From Rheum nobile (Eukaryota; Streptophyta; Magnoliopsida; Caryophyllales; Polygonaceae), in the NCBI GenBank assembly GCA_027886185.1, contig WOAB01000476.1, positions 7,440,001 to 7,504,000 on the forward strand: a stretch of 64,000 bases of DNA, read 5' to 3'. Positions 11,575-24,516 of this stretch are shown piece after piece. Each line of letters begins with the position of its first letter. Positions within the stretch are counted from its first letter, which is position 1. Position numbers and translations under genes: made by a program. Below the pieces are notes generated by a model that saw only the letters and a list, made by a program, of their open reading frames with translations, was not told where the DNA came from and made no database searches.

Positions 11575-12040
11575 TTTCGACAATCCCAAAAGTTACCGTC
11601 AAATTCGCATGATAGAGGATGATGAGTTGAAATAACCTTTATGAGTGGGTTAGTGATGTTTTTTGGTCTTACTAATGCTCCTAGTACATTTATGAGATTG
11701 ATGAATCATGTTTTAAGAGCTTACTTAGGGAAATTCGTTGTTGTCTACTTTGATAAAAGTGTTGTGTATAGTAAAACTTTAGGTTAATATGTAAACTACT
11801 TTACGGTTGTTTTGGATGGTCTCCATAAGAAGGAACTTTATGCTAACCTTTAAAATTTCACTTTCTTGCTCGAAGTCTACTATTTTTCTTGGTTTTGTTG
11901 TGTAAAAAATGGTCTTATATTAGATGAAAAGAATATCAAGGCCATACAAGAATGGTCGCAACCCACTACTCCAACAATGGTGCGCCATTTCCTCGGTCTA
12001 TTGATTTCTACTAGTTCATATTAAGGATGTTTAGAGCCTT
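11575..12040 (+). pseudogene. Decayed gypsy RT fragment
   Basis: Translations in shifting frames give FGLTNAPSTFMRLMNHV, a VVVYFD box followed by K in place of the second Asp, then LHKKELYANL and IKAIQEWSQPTTP, all from the RT-to-RNase H link of gypsy pol. Several stops and small indels. It is a second pol copy in the same orientation, much more decayed than its left neighbour. Confidence 0.75.
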
Positions 12041-12163
12041 ATCAGTAATTATTTTGGACGAAAAAATATAAAACAAAATACTTTGTGCTTCAAACTACAA
12101 TTATTGGATATTGAGTGTATCTGGAAGGTTAACGAAAATGAGAATGGAAGAAGAAAAATTAAC

Positions 12164-13164
12164 GGTTTTTTCGCCTGGTACCCCTGAGGTTTGGCGAAAT
12201 TCGCAAGGTACCCCAAATATTTACCTATTTCACGCGGTACCCTCGAGTTTTTTTTCCCGCCAAATACCCAAATGTTATTTTTCTAACATTTTCGTTTTTT
12301 TTTACAAAAAAAACAATAAAAAAGGGGAAAAAGCCAAATCTGGATTTGGTTCTCGTCTTCTCCGGCCAAACAGAGTTGCTACCTCCGGTGAACATCATCG
12401 CCGCCGTCGGCCACCAACAGGGAAGACGGCGTAGACGAAAGCTCCGATGAAAGTATCAACGACGAGGAAGAGGAGGATCCGGAAGACAGACCGGTCAGAT
12501 TTATGCCGTCGAATCCCGTGACGGTATCTTCCTCCTCGTCTCTGTCGTCGGCGCTAACGAGTAATAGGAAAAGCTATTTGCCGCCATCGAAGGTTTTCCG
12601 AGTGGTACTGACATGGAAGGTTGCCGACGAGAACGGGATCGATTTTGCTATTTTCCCCCAATTTGCAACAACTTCAACGAAAAGATCTCGTGACTGGAGC
12701 TCATCGGGGGTAGCCAGAGAGCAATTTCTTCGGCAAACTTCTTCGTCGCCGGTGAGACAGAGTATGGTCGCCTCATCCACGGCCCCTTCTCCTTCAGCGG
12801 CTCCCATGTCTCCATCTTCATCCGGTTTATCCATGAAGAAGAAGATTGTTAGTGCTTTATCTCTTTGTGAAGGACCGCTAGAGCCGTCGAAGGTTTTCCG
12901 AGTGGTACCGACATGGAGGTAATAGGTGGCCGACGGCGGCAATGATGTTCACCAGAGGTAGAGTTTGGCCGGAGAAGACGACCAGATTTGGCTTTTTTTT
13001 TCGTTTTATTATTATTATTTATTTATTTTAAACGAAAATGTTATAAAAGTGACATTTGGGTATTTGGCGGAAAAAAAAAACTCGAGGGTATCACGAGAAA
13101 TAAGTAAATGTTTGGGGTACCTCGCGAATTTCGTCTTACCTCAGGGATACCAGGCGAAAAAACC
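12164..13164 (+). mobile_element. Long terminal-inverted-repeat DNA transposon, Pack-MULE candidate
   Basis: The left arm (12164 to about 12416) and right arm (about 12923 to 13164) are inverted copies of each other over about 240-250 bases with scattered mismatches; the ends read GGTTTTTTCGCCTGGTA and its complement. AAAAATTAA occurs one base outside each end (12154-12162 and 13166-13174), which fits a 9-base target duplication as made by Mutator-like elements. There is no transposase. The interior (12422-12922) is a single open frame of unknown origin. Orientation is arbitrary. A hAT or foldback origin is possible. Confidence 0.75.
12422..12922 (+). pseudogene. Open frame inside the long-TIR element, possibly captured
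   Basis: Open from 12422 (first ATG 12503) to the stop at 12920-12922. It begins with an acidic stretch (EEEEDPEDR), then Ser-rich sequence with basic patches (KRSRDW). A ten-residue motif, SKVFRVVxTW, occurs twice (from about 12588 and 12891), reflecting a 36-base direct repeat at 12583-12618 and 12886-12921. GC content is higher than in flanking DNA. I do not recognise the protein; low-complexity coding sequence captured from a host gene is one explanation. Confidence 0.4.
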
Positions 13165-13219
13165 AAAAAATTAAAAAAGAAGACGCTTGGTCGCTTTAGG
13201 GGGGTTCGAAGTCCTGGCC

Positions 13220-13560
13220 ACTTGCTACTCCCACAAGTAAAACACCACTTGAACAACGCACGTCTCATGAATGCCAAGAATTAATTTAAGTGTACAACAC
13301 AATTAGCACAATCTAGCGGATCCGATGACCCATCTTCGTTCGCATTGGAAAAAGAGAATGGATACTCCCACAAGTAGAACACCACTAGAACCAAGCGCTT
13401 CTCATGCTCCCACAAGTAGAACAGAACCAAGCGCTTCTCATGCTCCATATGCCATGAATGAATTTATTATTTACAAGTGCTATCACAACCGCACAATCTA
13501 GCGGATGCGACGGTCCATCTTCATCCGCATTTTACACCGTAAATCTCCCCTCCTTACTAG
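13220..13560 (+). repeat. Degenerate tandem repeats
   Basis: The motif CTCCCACAAGTAGAACA followed by GAACCAAGCGCTTCTCATG occurs in neighbouring imperfect copies (about 13224, 13364, 13407). CACAATCTAGCGGATCCGA followed by a CCATCTTC..CGCATT stretch recurs near 13308, 13490 and, partly, 13556. The longer period is about 180 bases. No coding sequence. Confidence 0.7.
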
Positions 13561-14105
13561 CGGATCCGACAGCCCATTAGCATTTTACAGTTGCGTATTA
13601 TTTGATCGGCACTGTATAAATTACAGCCGTGTATTATTTATACTTGTGTTTTAAACGAGTCACTTGTAGGTAGGTGGGGTACGGGTGGCGCTTCGGATAC
13701 TGGTCCGATGTGCCCATCACACGCATCACCTGACCCGTAGATAACCCGTCACCTAAATTCTTTAGGGTTATCATTCATATATTCGGATTGGTTGGGGTTG
13801 GCCATCACAGATAAATTCCTGCCCAACTTATAATAGTCACATTGCTCGCTGAGTTGTTCCAGGGTAGGTCGAGATTTCTTCGGAACTTCTCAGATTTCAT
13901 CATTTTGTGCAATTCTGCAGTCTGTATTTACAAACTTACAATCAGGTCTTCACACAGAAATCTCAACATCGCAACTTTAGTGGAGTACAATGACCAAAAA
14001 CAAAGAATCAATTTCCTACCACCACCTTTTTAACCAATTAAAACAAGACTGAAGCTCAGCAATGCCTTGTCTCATATCGTTTACTTGGTCTCAACACTAT
14101 CTGAT
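13561..14105. other. Intergenic DNA and 3' flank of the PX gene
   Basis: No gene is visible. The part next to 14105 is transcribed downstream flank (3' UTR) of the minus-strand gene; no clear AATAAA signal was picked out. Confidence 0.5.
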
Positions 14106-17100
14106 TTAACTTGGTTTGACCTCGCCAAACTTGTGCTTTTCTTCATGCAGCTGCTTGAAGCAGTGATCCAGCTCCGGAAATGCTGATAGCAGAATAAGCT
14201 CAAGGAGGTCCAAACTGAGCTGCTTCAGACATACAGATGACTGCTCAAAGGAACCACAACATGGCCTGGTTAAATGAACAATATATTGGTTTCTGCATCT
14301 TCCATCCAACCATACAAGATACTGCACTAGCCTCATTGATTTATCTAATAAACCACCATGAAATGTTCTTATGCTTTCTGGTACACAACCCATTGACCCG
14401 TAACAACTCTACCGTCTATATGATTTATAGTTAAGACTGAATTGTTTAAGAAAAATATAAATTAAGAGTTTTAGTGCAACCACATCTGAAGTTTACTAGT
14501 GGAAATTGTTACAACTTATGGACGGACTAAGACAAAAACAACCAAACCAGATTTCATACCATCAATTTTTCAGGGTAGTCTAATTAACTGATTCAGAACA
14601 ATTCGCTCAGTAGTCTGAAACGAAATGTTGTGCATCAGGAGAAAATTGTTATGCACAGACCTAAAATATAGGTGCGGCAACCAATTTGATTAGAAATGGC
14701 AGATTGGCAGGTACTAAAAACATTATTTTTATTGACTGAACCACGATTTGATCACTTCTACCTAATATACCTCTTCATGCAGAGGACAGTAACAAGAAAC
14801 ATCTGAAATTATGTCTGCTCCCCAAAGGAAGGGAAGACACTAAAGAGAGACATAAAAAAGCAAAATCTATACTCAAGTTTCAAACACAGGATATGTGGAT
14901 AGAGCAAACGAAGAGGCCCATTTGCACAGAAGAAAACAAAGGAATCACGCAGCAAAGGTGCCATATCTGTAAATCCAAAATGAACTTTACCTAAAGGAAA
15001 ACATAGTGTATCTCTAATTTTGAAAATGAAGTTACCTGAAGGAAGAAGTAGAGATCTTTGGCACATTGTTCATACTCCTTGCGACCAACGAGACTTACAA
15101 CAGCAGCTGGTGCATTATCTGGAATGAGAGAATTAAATGCAGCATTAAGTTTAATAAAGGGTTGGTGATGTATTCAGTAGATGTTGAAATTAACTTCCCA
15201 TCTCCCGCCAAATCCATTCTTTACCAATCATTAGTTCATAAACGAACTTTGCCCGCCGATCAGCCTCTCTTTGTTGTTCCTCCTCCAGTTTTTGAATGTC
15301 ATCTCCCTTGGGTGAGGTTAACTTGTCAGGTTGCTGATTATGAGGCAAATCATGTTTTGGAGTATTAGGAAGGGGAGGTCTCCGGCGTTTTGGATGTTTG
15401 GTTATGAATATTCCATCAGGCCATAGTATCTAGATTTTAAAAGAAGTATTAACATCATTGCATCAACAAAAGTTCTGACCAACAAAATGATAATTATGTA
15501 GCATACATGTTTACATCAGGATTAGCATTCTCAACAACAAACACACTGGCAGATGCCGAGATGCAATAATTTTAGCTGTTAATGATATTACGAACTATTT
15601 TTGTTCATTTATTGACAAATGATAATTGCGAAGCACATGTTGACATTAGGACTAGCATTCTTAACAATAATCACAATTGCAAATGCAATAACTCTAGCTG
15701 TTGAAATATACTACAAACTTTATTTGTTCATTTATACAACAAACGAATTTAACTCTAGATTTATCACATCGAATAGTAATAAAACTACGATGCCATATTT
15801 TATGCATCATATTAAACAATATTAGGGAAGTACTCTCACAAAGTGAATGAAGGAAATGGCTATGAAGTAATGGTAGGTTGCTCCCAAAATTCCTTATGAC
15901 AAGAATGAAAGATAACCAACAAATTGAGAGTAGATGAGAACTTAACATGCATTTTGGTAAACTGGAGAAATTTAGAAAGTTACACGTCAAACATAAATAA
16001 CATTAAATAATAACATTGTTTATCCAAAAACATTATATCACAAGTAACTTCATATCATAAACATTCTTACAAAGATAGTGGGCATGAGCTTTAAATTAAA
16101 TAGGACGTTGATATAATGTATAAATCAGTCCTCAAAAAGGTGTGCCTCTTCCTGCTCTATTTTGTTCTATCTTCATTGATATGTGAATAATTTAAATTGT
16201 TAAAATTATCTCTTTGTTCATTCTCATTGAGATGGATCTCCTTGTTTTTCTATCTCTATGTTAACTTACTTATCTCTTGAACTCCATTCAATAATGCTTC
16301 GACATTAAACTGTAGTTGTATATGCCTAAATCTTATCAATTTATCCACTCATTACTTTTAACATTACATAGGACAAAATCAAATACACCTGCTCAACCCG
16401 CTTGATCACTGAAGCAACCACTGGTCCCCTACGCAACAGTCGAATCTTCTCAATCAACCAGTCATCAAGTGCATCCCCCATTCCCAATTGCAAAACCTGT
16501 TTAACCACCCAAAAAGCCTTTCTCCTACAATAGGAATTATCATAAATGTTTAAAATGAGTATAAATAACATGCGTTGTATTTTACTTTGGAAACTGTACA
16601 TTTACAATTAGACAAGTCAAATAAATCAGAGCTTGGGTCAAATTCGGGGGGTCATTTCGGGTTACGAATCAAGAAATGATAAACTGTATCATACAGATCT
16701 TGGGTTTAGGTCAACGCAATTGGTCAAGAGCACCACTTAGTTAACAAATTTTGTTAATTATCAGAAAAACTATTAGAACAGTTTATACATGAACTTATTA
16801 AGATAATTTGGTTTATCTAGGTTGAATTGATATAAACTATAATCATAACTCACTAAATTACTTGTATAATTCTTTTAATAATAAAAATATATAAATACAT
16901 TCATTTTAAAAGAAAATATATACTTAAGTGAATAAATACATACAGTAATTTAAAATTATATTTATGAGATACATAATCTCTTAAGCCAAATAAAACGATG
17001 AACAGAACAGAGTGGAATTAGTATCATCTGGTTTTATTTTTTTTAATTGGTTTATTCTCCATTTTTAGATTTGAAATAAAATTATGACACTATTATATTA

Positions 17101-20100
17101 CGTTGGACTCAACAGGTCGATCCAAATCCAAGTGGGTCAACTGGGTTTGATCATTTCAGGTCTGGTCAAAAACTTTGGCACCAAATCTCAGTATTCTCGG
17201 GTTTGATCCAGTTTTCATCACTCTAGTTACAATGTTGACCAATTCAGATCTGGTCAAAATCTTTGAGATAATGTCTCAGAGATACCTGATCCATCCTCCC
17301 TCTTGAAGCTGGAAAATAACATCCACCAAATCCAACATTGGAGCACTCAAATTTGGCGGCACCCACTGCAGTAAGGTCAGATAATTAAACTTCATCAAGA
17401 GTTATTTGGCTCGACATTAATGAAGCATGACATCAAGCAAAAGGAGCCAAGAAATCTTATTCTCTAACTCTCTGGCCTTGCCTGTCTATATTAACGAAAT
17501 CTCCAACAACGATGTATCATGCAATAATTACCTCTGTTGGAAGGGCCGGATGGTTAAGAGCATCTGGCAACTCAGATTTCTTCCGTGAATCTCCACCTTC
17601 TGTATTCCCTGTAACATCTGCAATAATACCAGGTTCTTCCAAATGCCTTATACACTCTTTTCCTGGCTTTTTTATGAAAGAGTTCATCTTCCCTCCTGCA
17701 TCCAACTTCAGCCCGTCTGCAGTAGAGCTACTATTCAACTTGTTTTCAGATGTACCATGCTCCATTTTTGACTTGAAAGGCTCAATCATAGTTGCTCCAA
17801 AACTGGACATGACAGTATTCTTTTCTGATAGTCTATTATCCATGTGAACTAGAAGTTTCCAGGCCAGAAGCAGAAAAGCTAAATCAACAGGAAGAAAAAT
17901 GACAGTACAACAGCAAATTGGACTGATTTATTGCAGAGAAATATGATTTACCTGACAGTGTTTCAACAATTGAAAATGTACTTGAAAATGTGTATGTCTA
18001 CAATATCCAGAAAAGAATAGGTGAGAAATGATATCAAGAGGAAGATTAACCTAGCCAACTAGACCTACGAATAACAAACCTGTGAATCAACGCTTAGAAA
18101 GTCCCAAACTTCAATTGATCCAGAAATAGTTGGAAGTCGCATGAGCATCTAAAAGATATCAGGACATGAGAAGTCACTATATTATGAATATAAGAAAGAG
18201 AGAAGAAAAGTAGTAATATATATTCAAAGGAGATAAATAAACAAAGACACGAAAGAAAATGAGCAATAAATTGCTTCCCCTAACAACACAGTACAGTAAC
18301 CAAGGTAAATTGATGATGCAATACAGTATATTACACAATTCTGATGCTGTCCAAACAATTCTGAAGAACAGAATACATTATGAACTCAAGCCCAACATTA
18401 AAATACTTAGCACAATCAATACAAATCAAAGATTAAATAATTTACTATTCGTGTTCATGATAAACTTTGTTCAGTAATGTTTGTAACAAATATTGACTCA
18501 GATCGACATTGCATCAATGTTCCCATTTAGTTAGAAGGAAATTTCAATGTTCCTCTTCCAAAAGGAACACAAAATAAAAGAGAAAAAAACAATTAAGAGT
18601 TATAACCTTCAAATATCTATCAAGCAGTATACATCGTTCTTGAATAACAGGTACATCTAGACCCGTTGACAGAAAGTGTTTGGGAGGCAAATGGAGGCTA
18701 TATTCAGGATACTCCTTAAGACGTCGATGCAACTCCTCGAAGTGCCGAAATCTGTCACCAATGTCTATTATTTTAGCGAAAGAAAAGAAATGTAAAATTG
18801 ACATATTAGGAACATCTACTATGAATATCACCTTCTTTTGATTGACCAACTGTTATTATCTGCATCTGTGACAGATATGGAATACACGGCAAATAATTTG
18901 GAGCTGCTGTTAACAATATTAGCACCTAAGACCTGCAAATATTTAGGACAGCACAGAGCATAAACTTACAACCCTTACATCATAAGATAAAATATATAGA
19001 CGTGATTAGTATGAAGTTTACCATGGATTTACCTCACACCTCAGCTTAAAAAATGTATTCCCAAAGAAAGAAGGCTGGGGAGATTTGGTAGTTAATTTGT
19101 AACCTTCAGGAAAGGAACGTGTAGATGAAGAAGCAGCAGTACTACTTTGCACTCTGTTCATAATCTCCACATCATATTCATCACTGGAGTCATCATCTTT
19201 TGTACTATGTTTTCGGTTCAGTATATCTTGCCCATCTCCTGACAAAAAGCTTGTCCTTTCAATCTCTTTCCACACGGGGAGATCTTGACCAACTTGCCTA
19301 GACTTTGATCTGCCAGCCTGTGACCTTGGTAAACGATGATGGTTCTCCGCACTAGCTCTCCTTGCTAGTTTCCCATCTTTACTTTCCAGTGGGTGTCGAA
19401 TTCGAGATACACCAACATTCCTAATGGTTCTTCCATCCCAAACCTTTGTCGTTGGAGTATCAAGACCTGTTATTATGCTATCTTCATTCTCCGAAGAGTA
19501 AATACTACTGCTTTCTGACTCATTTTTTTCATCTTCATCTGAGAGCATTGGAGGACAAGTTGAGATAGCATCTATCCTAGGAATAACACTACTTCCAGAG
19601 TAAGCGACACCTTCACTAGGTGAATTGCCTTTCGCTAATCCATCAGTCTGTTTGTGACTCAATGCTACGTTGGAAGGGTTTATCACTTCAGCTTGCTTCC
19701 CATGGTACCTCTGTGGTTCTTTGCCTATCCTAGTATCCTTGTTTTGGAAGTCTCTTCCCTTTGTCCACATGTTCTCAAAATTTTCCGGAGCAAGAACTTG
19801 TGTTTTCCTATGAGAGATATAGTCTAACATGTCACTCCATTCCCTTCCAGAATTGGATCGTAGAAGCTTTTTTCCATCGCCAGATTGAGGATTTGATGGC
19901 AAGTCAGTCAACGAACGAGTAGTGCGGGCATCCATAGAAAGTAACGGATCTTTAGAAAGATAAGCCCCATTCACACGTTCAGCTCCAGCTTCATTCACCA
20001 AGCTTTTAGGTGAATTACTTTTAAGCTGCACGAGCTCAACACCTGAGACAGAGGGATCTAGATCCCGAGAGAAGTGATCAATAGTAACTTTTGGAGGCCC

Positions 20101-23100
20101 ATTTTGTCTAGGTTGGACTGCATCTTCTCCCGAATGATTTCCTTTGTTTCCTTTCTTTATAGATAAAACGACTTGCTCGATTTTTTCATTGATAAATCTG
20201 ACAAAAGCATCCAAGAAAAAGTAAGCAGAAGTACCACACAGACATGTTGGACACTGAGCTATGGAAGAGTTTATCACCTTGGATTAGCCATATTTAAGAT
20301 AGGTTTCATAACTGCACATGCAAGAAGCTCCCGTACAACATACCGAAAGAATGAGCACTGCAAATCCTCAGGTTTGAAGGTCAGATATATTAGACCGTCC
20401 ATCAAATGTTGCAAAACCTGTGAATATATGACAATATGTTGTGAAATTATGGGCTGAAAAAAAGAACCAACTGCAGCTGTTCTAACAAGGATTCATCCAG
20501 TTGCCAAAGTTTTGAAGAATTGCATATGATACCTTAAAATCTTGGGCCTTTTTATACCGGTATCTCGAAGTTCAGAGATTATAATTCCACCCTCGGAACA
20601 TTTAGATAAAAAAAAGAAACATAACATCCCCCATTTACAATTAGAAAATATATAAAGCAACATGCATTTTTATAGTACAAAAATACTTTTAGCATATACA
20701 AACTAATTTTACATAAACCATCAACATTTATTCTTCATTGCTTTTTCAATTTCATAATTTAAAAATAGTTAAATTGTCAAGAAAATTAAGTTAAAAAATC
20801 TTCCATAAAAATAAGGGTACATCAATTTCAAACAATACAGAGAACAAAATAACAATTTAGAAAATTTTGAGGTAGCAGGATGAAAACGCCCAGTACTTTA
20901 AGATAATGGGGGATGAAATCTTTTCAAACGATTATTATTTAATTTCCCAAAAAACTCCATTTCACACATCTAATGCACAGGGAAAGAGCAAATTGATTAT
21001 GCAGTAGAAACAACCTTGTGTTCTGCTTCAGTAGAAAATAAAGCTGGATGCAATCTGTTCTCAGCCGCCAAGGAGAGTTTTAACTCCACATCACGTTCAT
21101 AAAAAGTTAATGGCTCCAACTTCGTCTTTGTAATCTTCGCCTGGCATTCTCGAAAGAGTTCTAGATGCTTGCAAGCACGATGAATGATATCCCTGTATAG
21201 TTTTACATTGTCATTTCAATAATATATACTTCAGCAATAAAGCATCTCAACGTCTGAGGAAAGGTTGGCCATAATTGCAAAGGTTTACCTAGTCAAGAGG
21301 TCGATCAGATTGATATTCCTCATGCGACGAGAAAATTCTCCCATAACTCCATTTATGATTTGCACTAAATCCTCTGGACCTTCCTTATCAGGTGTTAACT
21401 TAGAGTACCATAGATCTGTGACCCACTCAGAAACTAAATGTCTTGTAAATTGATCAATTGCATCCTCAACGACGAGGGATTTCACTTTCTTTCTCCAGTT
21501 TGGTCTATGAACCACAGCTTTAAAATGTTCAAAAGAATCCATATGCACAGCTATATTTCCAGTGGTTGGTCTATTGTTGTATGCAGCAGCTTTCCTCCGT
21601 GTATCAAGATCCATAGACAAATAGCGGAAGGTGATAATTAAGGAGGCAGCAACAGGTAAGTTCACCCAAACTGAGGAGCTCGTCACTTTCATATGAACAG
21701 AGAAGTCAGAAACAGATACTCTTAAGCTAGCAATAGTGTAGCAAGATACGATGTAAGGTTATACGAAAGTAATGGCTCTAATCTAACAAAAGAACACGCT
21801 TTTTAAGATGCAAACATGAACTAAAAATGGTGATTAGTTCAAATTCCTTCCACCAAACAAACAGTTTAATCGACAATAGCCGCCCAAGCAGATATGTCAA
21901 CTTTTTTCAAGATCACTGTTTAGCTCTATAATCAGAATTTGTACCTCAGAAATCATTGTGCAACCAACAAACAAATAGTTTTAATCAACAATAGCTGCCC
22001 AAGCAGAGATGTCAAGTTAAATCAAGACCATTGTTTAGCTCTAGTCATAATTTGTAAAACCAACCTAATTTTTAAAACTCAAACTAGTTTCAACTTTTCC
22101 ATCAACCTCATGGCACAGTTCATCTGTTCATGAGAATCATGATTTGCACATAAGCATACATATGAATATATCATTCACGTTTCAAGCTTTTCATAAGCAA
22201 ACCACAAACTTCCCATACACCTTCAAACTTTCGATCATTTAGGTAAATTTGTTGAAGTGATATGGTGATTGAGATATCGGTTTTAGAGTGAACGAATGTG
22301 ATACCATATGTTTGTTTGCACTTTTTTTTTGAAACCTATTCCTCGTACCGGACAGGAGTTGTTTCCCAAATTCCCTTCCTTAACTTTCAGGTTCAGTCAA
22401 TCCATGGAAAAAAAGAAGCGGAAAGGGAGCAGAGCTAGTCACATCACCCAGATTTCATGTTGTGCCAAACACTATGGCTCAGGAACTATTCATTCCAACA
22501 ACATAACAAAAAACAAAAATCAGGAATGAGGTTCCATACCAATAGCCCAAAATCATTCGTGATTTCAACCCGATGCCAGAATTTATATCAAACGACCCTA
22601 GATACCATGGTTTCCAAATTTTAGAGCCAAATCATAAATAGAAATCATTTTGATATCGAAGCTCTACTTAAGTCTGAAGCACATATCATGCAAACTTATA
22701 CTAGTTCTTATAGTCATACATAAAACTCCCTATTTCGTATCCCCATTCATAAGCAATCCAAGCAGACATTATAACCTCCCTAAAATATCTTTGATTATTC
22801 TCAAATTAACATATCTTGAGTATTTTCCAACCTTGACAAATGAAACCCTACTTGTCTATTATAGTTGTCATCAAGTAACACACTACTTAGTACTTACCAT
22901 CATTTATGAAATGAAACGGGGATTGTTGTGCATTATTATAAACCATGAAATTAAATCAGTGATCAATTACAAGCATATGCAGTAATCTTAACACAGAAGC
23001 AATTGTCTACAGACTGCTACCGAATGCATGAGCTCCGAAGCATAATCATATGGAAGTGATGAGCCACCAAGTTCGCAAGTTGTAGCTCAATGGAGAAAGG

Positions 23101-23510
23101 AGGAAACACTAGGTGTACAGAAACAAAAGGGAAACATGCAATGAAAAAACTAAAGAGTCTCTGTGCACCAATCAAGAAAATTAAGCAAACTCTTTCCCTT
23201 TTCCAATAAATATCTACACAAACTAGTTTTCCTAATTGGATAAAAGCAACCTGGCAGCTACGCCAGAAGCACTGTGAACAAAATCCGTGAGACCAAATGT
23301 AATATTAAGCCAGATTTATAACATAAGGACTGAAAATCAACCAGACAAAGAGCAAAAACACAGCAAAATACCAGAAAAGAAACAATACATTCTAAATTAG
23401 GGATTAACGCTGACAAACTTACAGGACATCAGATAAGACAGCCCTACGACACATATCACCAGAACAACGATTCGCTTCTTGGCTTCGTCCACCAAGTCTC
23501 GGACCGTCAT
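14106..23510 (-). CDS. PXA-PX-sorting nexin C domain protein (SNX13/SNX14/Mdm1-like)
   Basis: Fifteen coding exons, all GT-AG: 23510-23423, 21685-21289, 21192-21015, 20417-20278, 20197-19033, 18932-18832, 18751-18607, 18148-18080, 17997-17952, 17848-17532, 17365-17286, 16524-16389, 15429-15225, 15118-15036, 14219-14106. They total 3264 nt, 1087 residues, with no stop. Two hydrophobic segments (about 13-29 and 35-53) precede a PXA domain (about 80-280), a long Ser/acidic linker encoded mostly by exon 5, a PX domain (about 665-755; RRFRHF and LPPKHFL are lipid-binding landmarks) and a sorting nexin C domain (about 883-1065; KAFWVVKQVLQLGMGDALDDWL). PX domains bind phosphoinositides, and Mdm1/SNX13-type proteins sit at the ER and endo-lysosomal or vacuolar contacts; that role here is inferred. 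Unlike animal SNX13/14 no RGS domain is seen, as in yeast Mdm1. It is probably the counterpart of the Arabidopsis gene annotated as Phox-associated/Phox-like/sorting nexin C. ATG 23510 is the first in-frame ATG. Confidence 0.93.
16620..17260. repeat. Possible decayed MITE in intron 11 of the PX gene
   Basis: GGGTCAA/TTGACC-type words recur near 16635, 16710, 17115 and 17160 around an AT-rich core, as in some plant MITEs whose ends are built of GGGTCAAxTCGGGTT words. No terminal repeats or target duplication could be defined. Confidence 0.25.
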
Positions 23511-24060
23511 CGCTTGCCTTCCGGAGCTAATTTCTTCGGCACACAAAAGCAATTCAACCCCTCCCCCAAAATTAATCACACTTCACTCGAAGTGGAAATC
23601 AAGATCATGGCAATTCGACCATTTCAGAACTCAATCAACACCATATCACCCCCGTGAATCAAAAAATCAACGTCGCGCCACTCTCTACGGCCCGGAATCA
23701 ATCGACCAATCAAACAATCATCCTGAACACGCGGAAGAAAAACCTAACCACCTCAACCCGATGATTTAAGCAATTTGGAAGAAAGATCAAAAATCGCAAA
23801 AGTAATTAGAGTAGCTGAGCACCCCTTCCCCCAACAAGAAGGCCTCAAATGGGAGAACGAACTGCACTTTTAACTGCAAACTGGAAAATAAGACGGTATT
23901 GGCTCGAGGATCAAGAGAAAATGAAGATTCGAGAAAATACGAAATCGCAAATCAATCGCACCACCTTCAACAGGCGGACCGTTAGGTTTCGTGTTTCCTC
24001 TCTATTTCTCTCTCTTGCTAAAAGCTGAGATACCGAGAAAATTCATTCCGGCATTTTAGA
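23511..24060 (-). promoter_or_regulatory. 5' leader and promoter-proximal region of the PX gene, with upstream ORFs
   Basis: Upstream of ATG 23510 four short ORFs start on the minus strand: 23721-23710, 23644-23624, 23622-23605 and 23608-23576. The last two overlap by four bases, and all end before the main ATG. A purine-rich GAGAGAGAAATAGAGAGG stretch near 24005 (CT-rich on the plus strand) is typical of plant core promoter or leader sequence. No TATA box is clear. Whether the whole leader is unspliced is unknown. Confidence 0.5.
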
Positions 24061-24400
24061 TGGCAATAGAAAATACACTACTCGCTAGTTCCCGTCGCAT
24101 TTGTGTAAAATTTTATTTAGATATTAATTTTTTCGTGAAAAATAATTAATTTTATATTACAAAAATATTAAATAGATGAGAATATGTCAATTCAAAAGTA
24201 GGTAATTAACCCTTACCAAGAATTATTTTTTTTGTTACAAAGAGAGGATTATACCCGTTTATTCATATCATAAAAAGAATTATATATACTTATTCATCCA
24301 ATTATCAACTTCAATAAAATTAACAAGCCTTTCGAAAGAAGAGAAAAAACAGTAAAGTCACCAGGATAACCACCACCGAACCGGTCAAGCCAATTCGCAG
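24061..24400. other. AT-rich intergenic DNA
   Basis: Lies between the PX gene promoter and retroelement remains. Homopolymer-rich, no open frame or repeat of note. Confidence 0.5.
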
Positions 24401-24516
24401 CATGGTTACTGGTCTTGGAGATGTGCCAAAGCTTGACAGTCCAGTTGCTCGACGTCAGCAACTCTCGACAGTAGCGAATAATTTTTGTGTGAAGCAGAGG
24501 GAGGGTGTGGTATCAT

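Noticed and set aside
19018..20277. 419-codon minus-strand frame as a separate single-exon gene
   Set aside because: It is exon 5 of the PX gene: a TTTGTCAG acceptor and a GTAAAT donor lie inside it, and both flanking exons join in phase.
22650..22985. 111-codon plus-strand frame inside intron 1 of the PX gene
   Set aside because: AT-rich intron sequence antisense to the gene, no motif or homology.
23511..23579. Longer N-terminus for the PX protein (23 extra residues)
   Set aside because: The upstream in-frame start would be GTG, not ATG; ATG 23510 is the first in-frame methionine codon.
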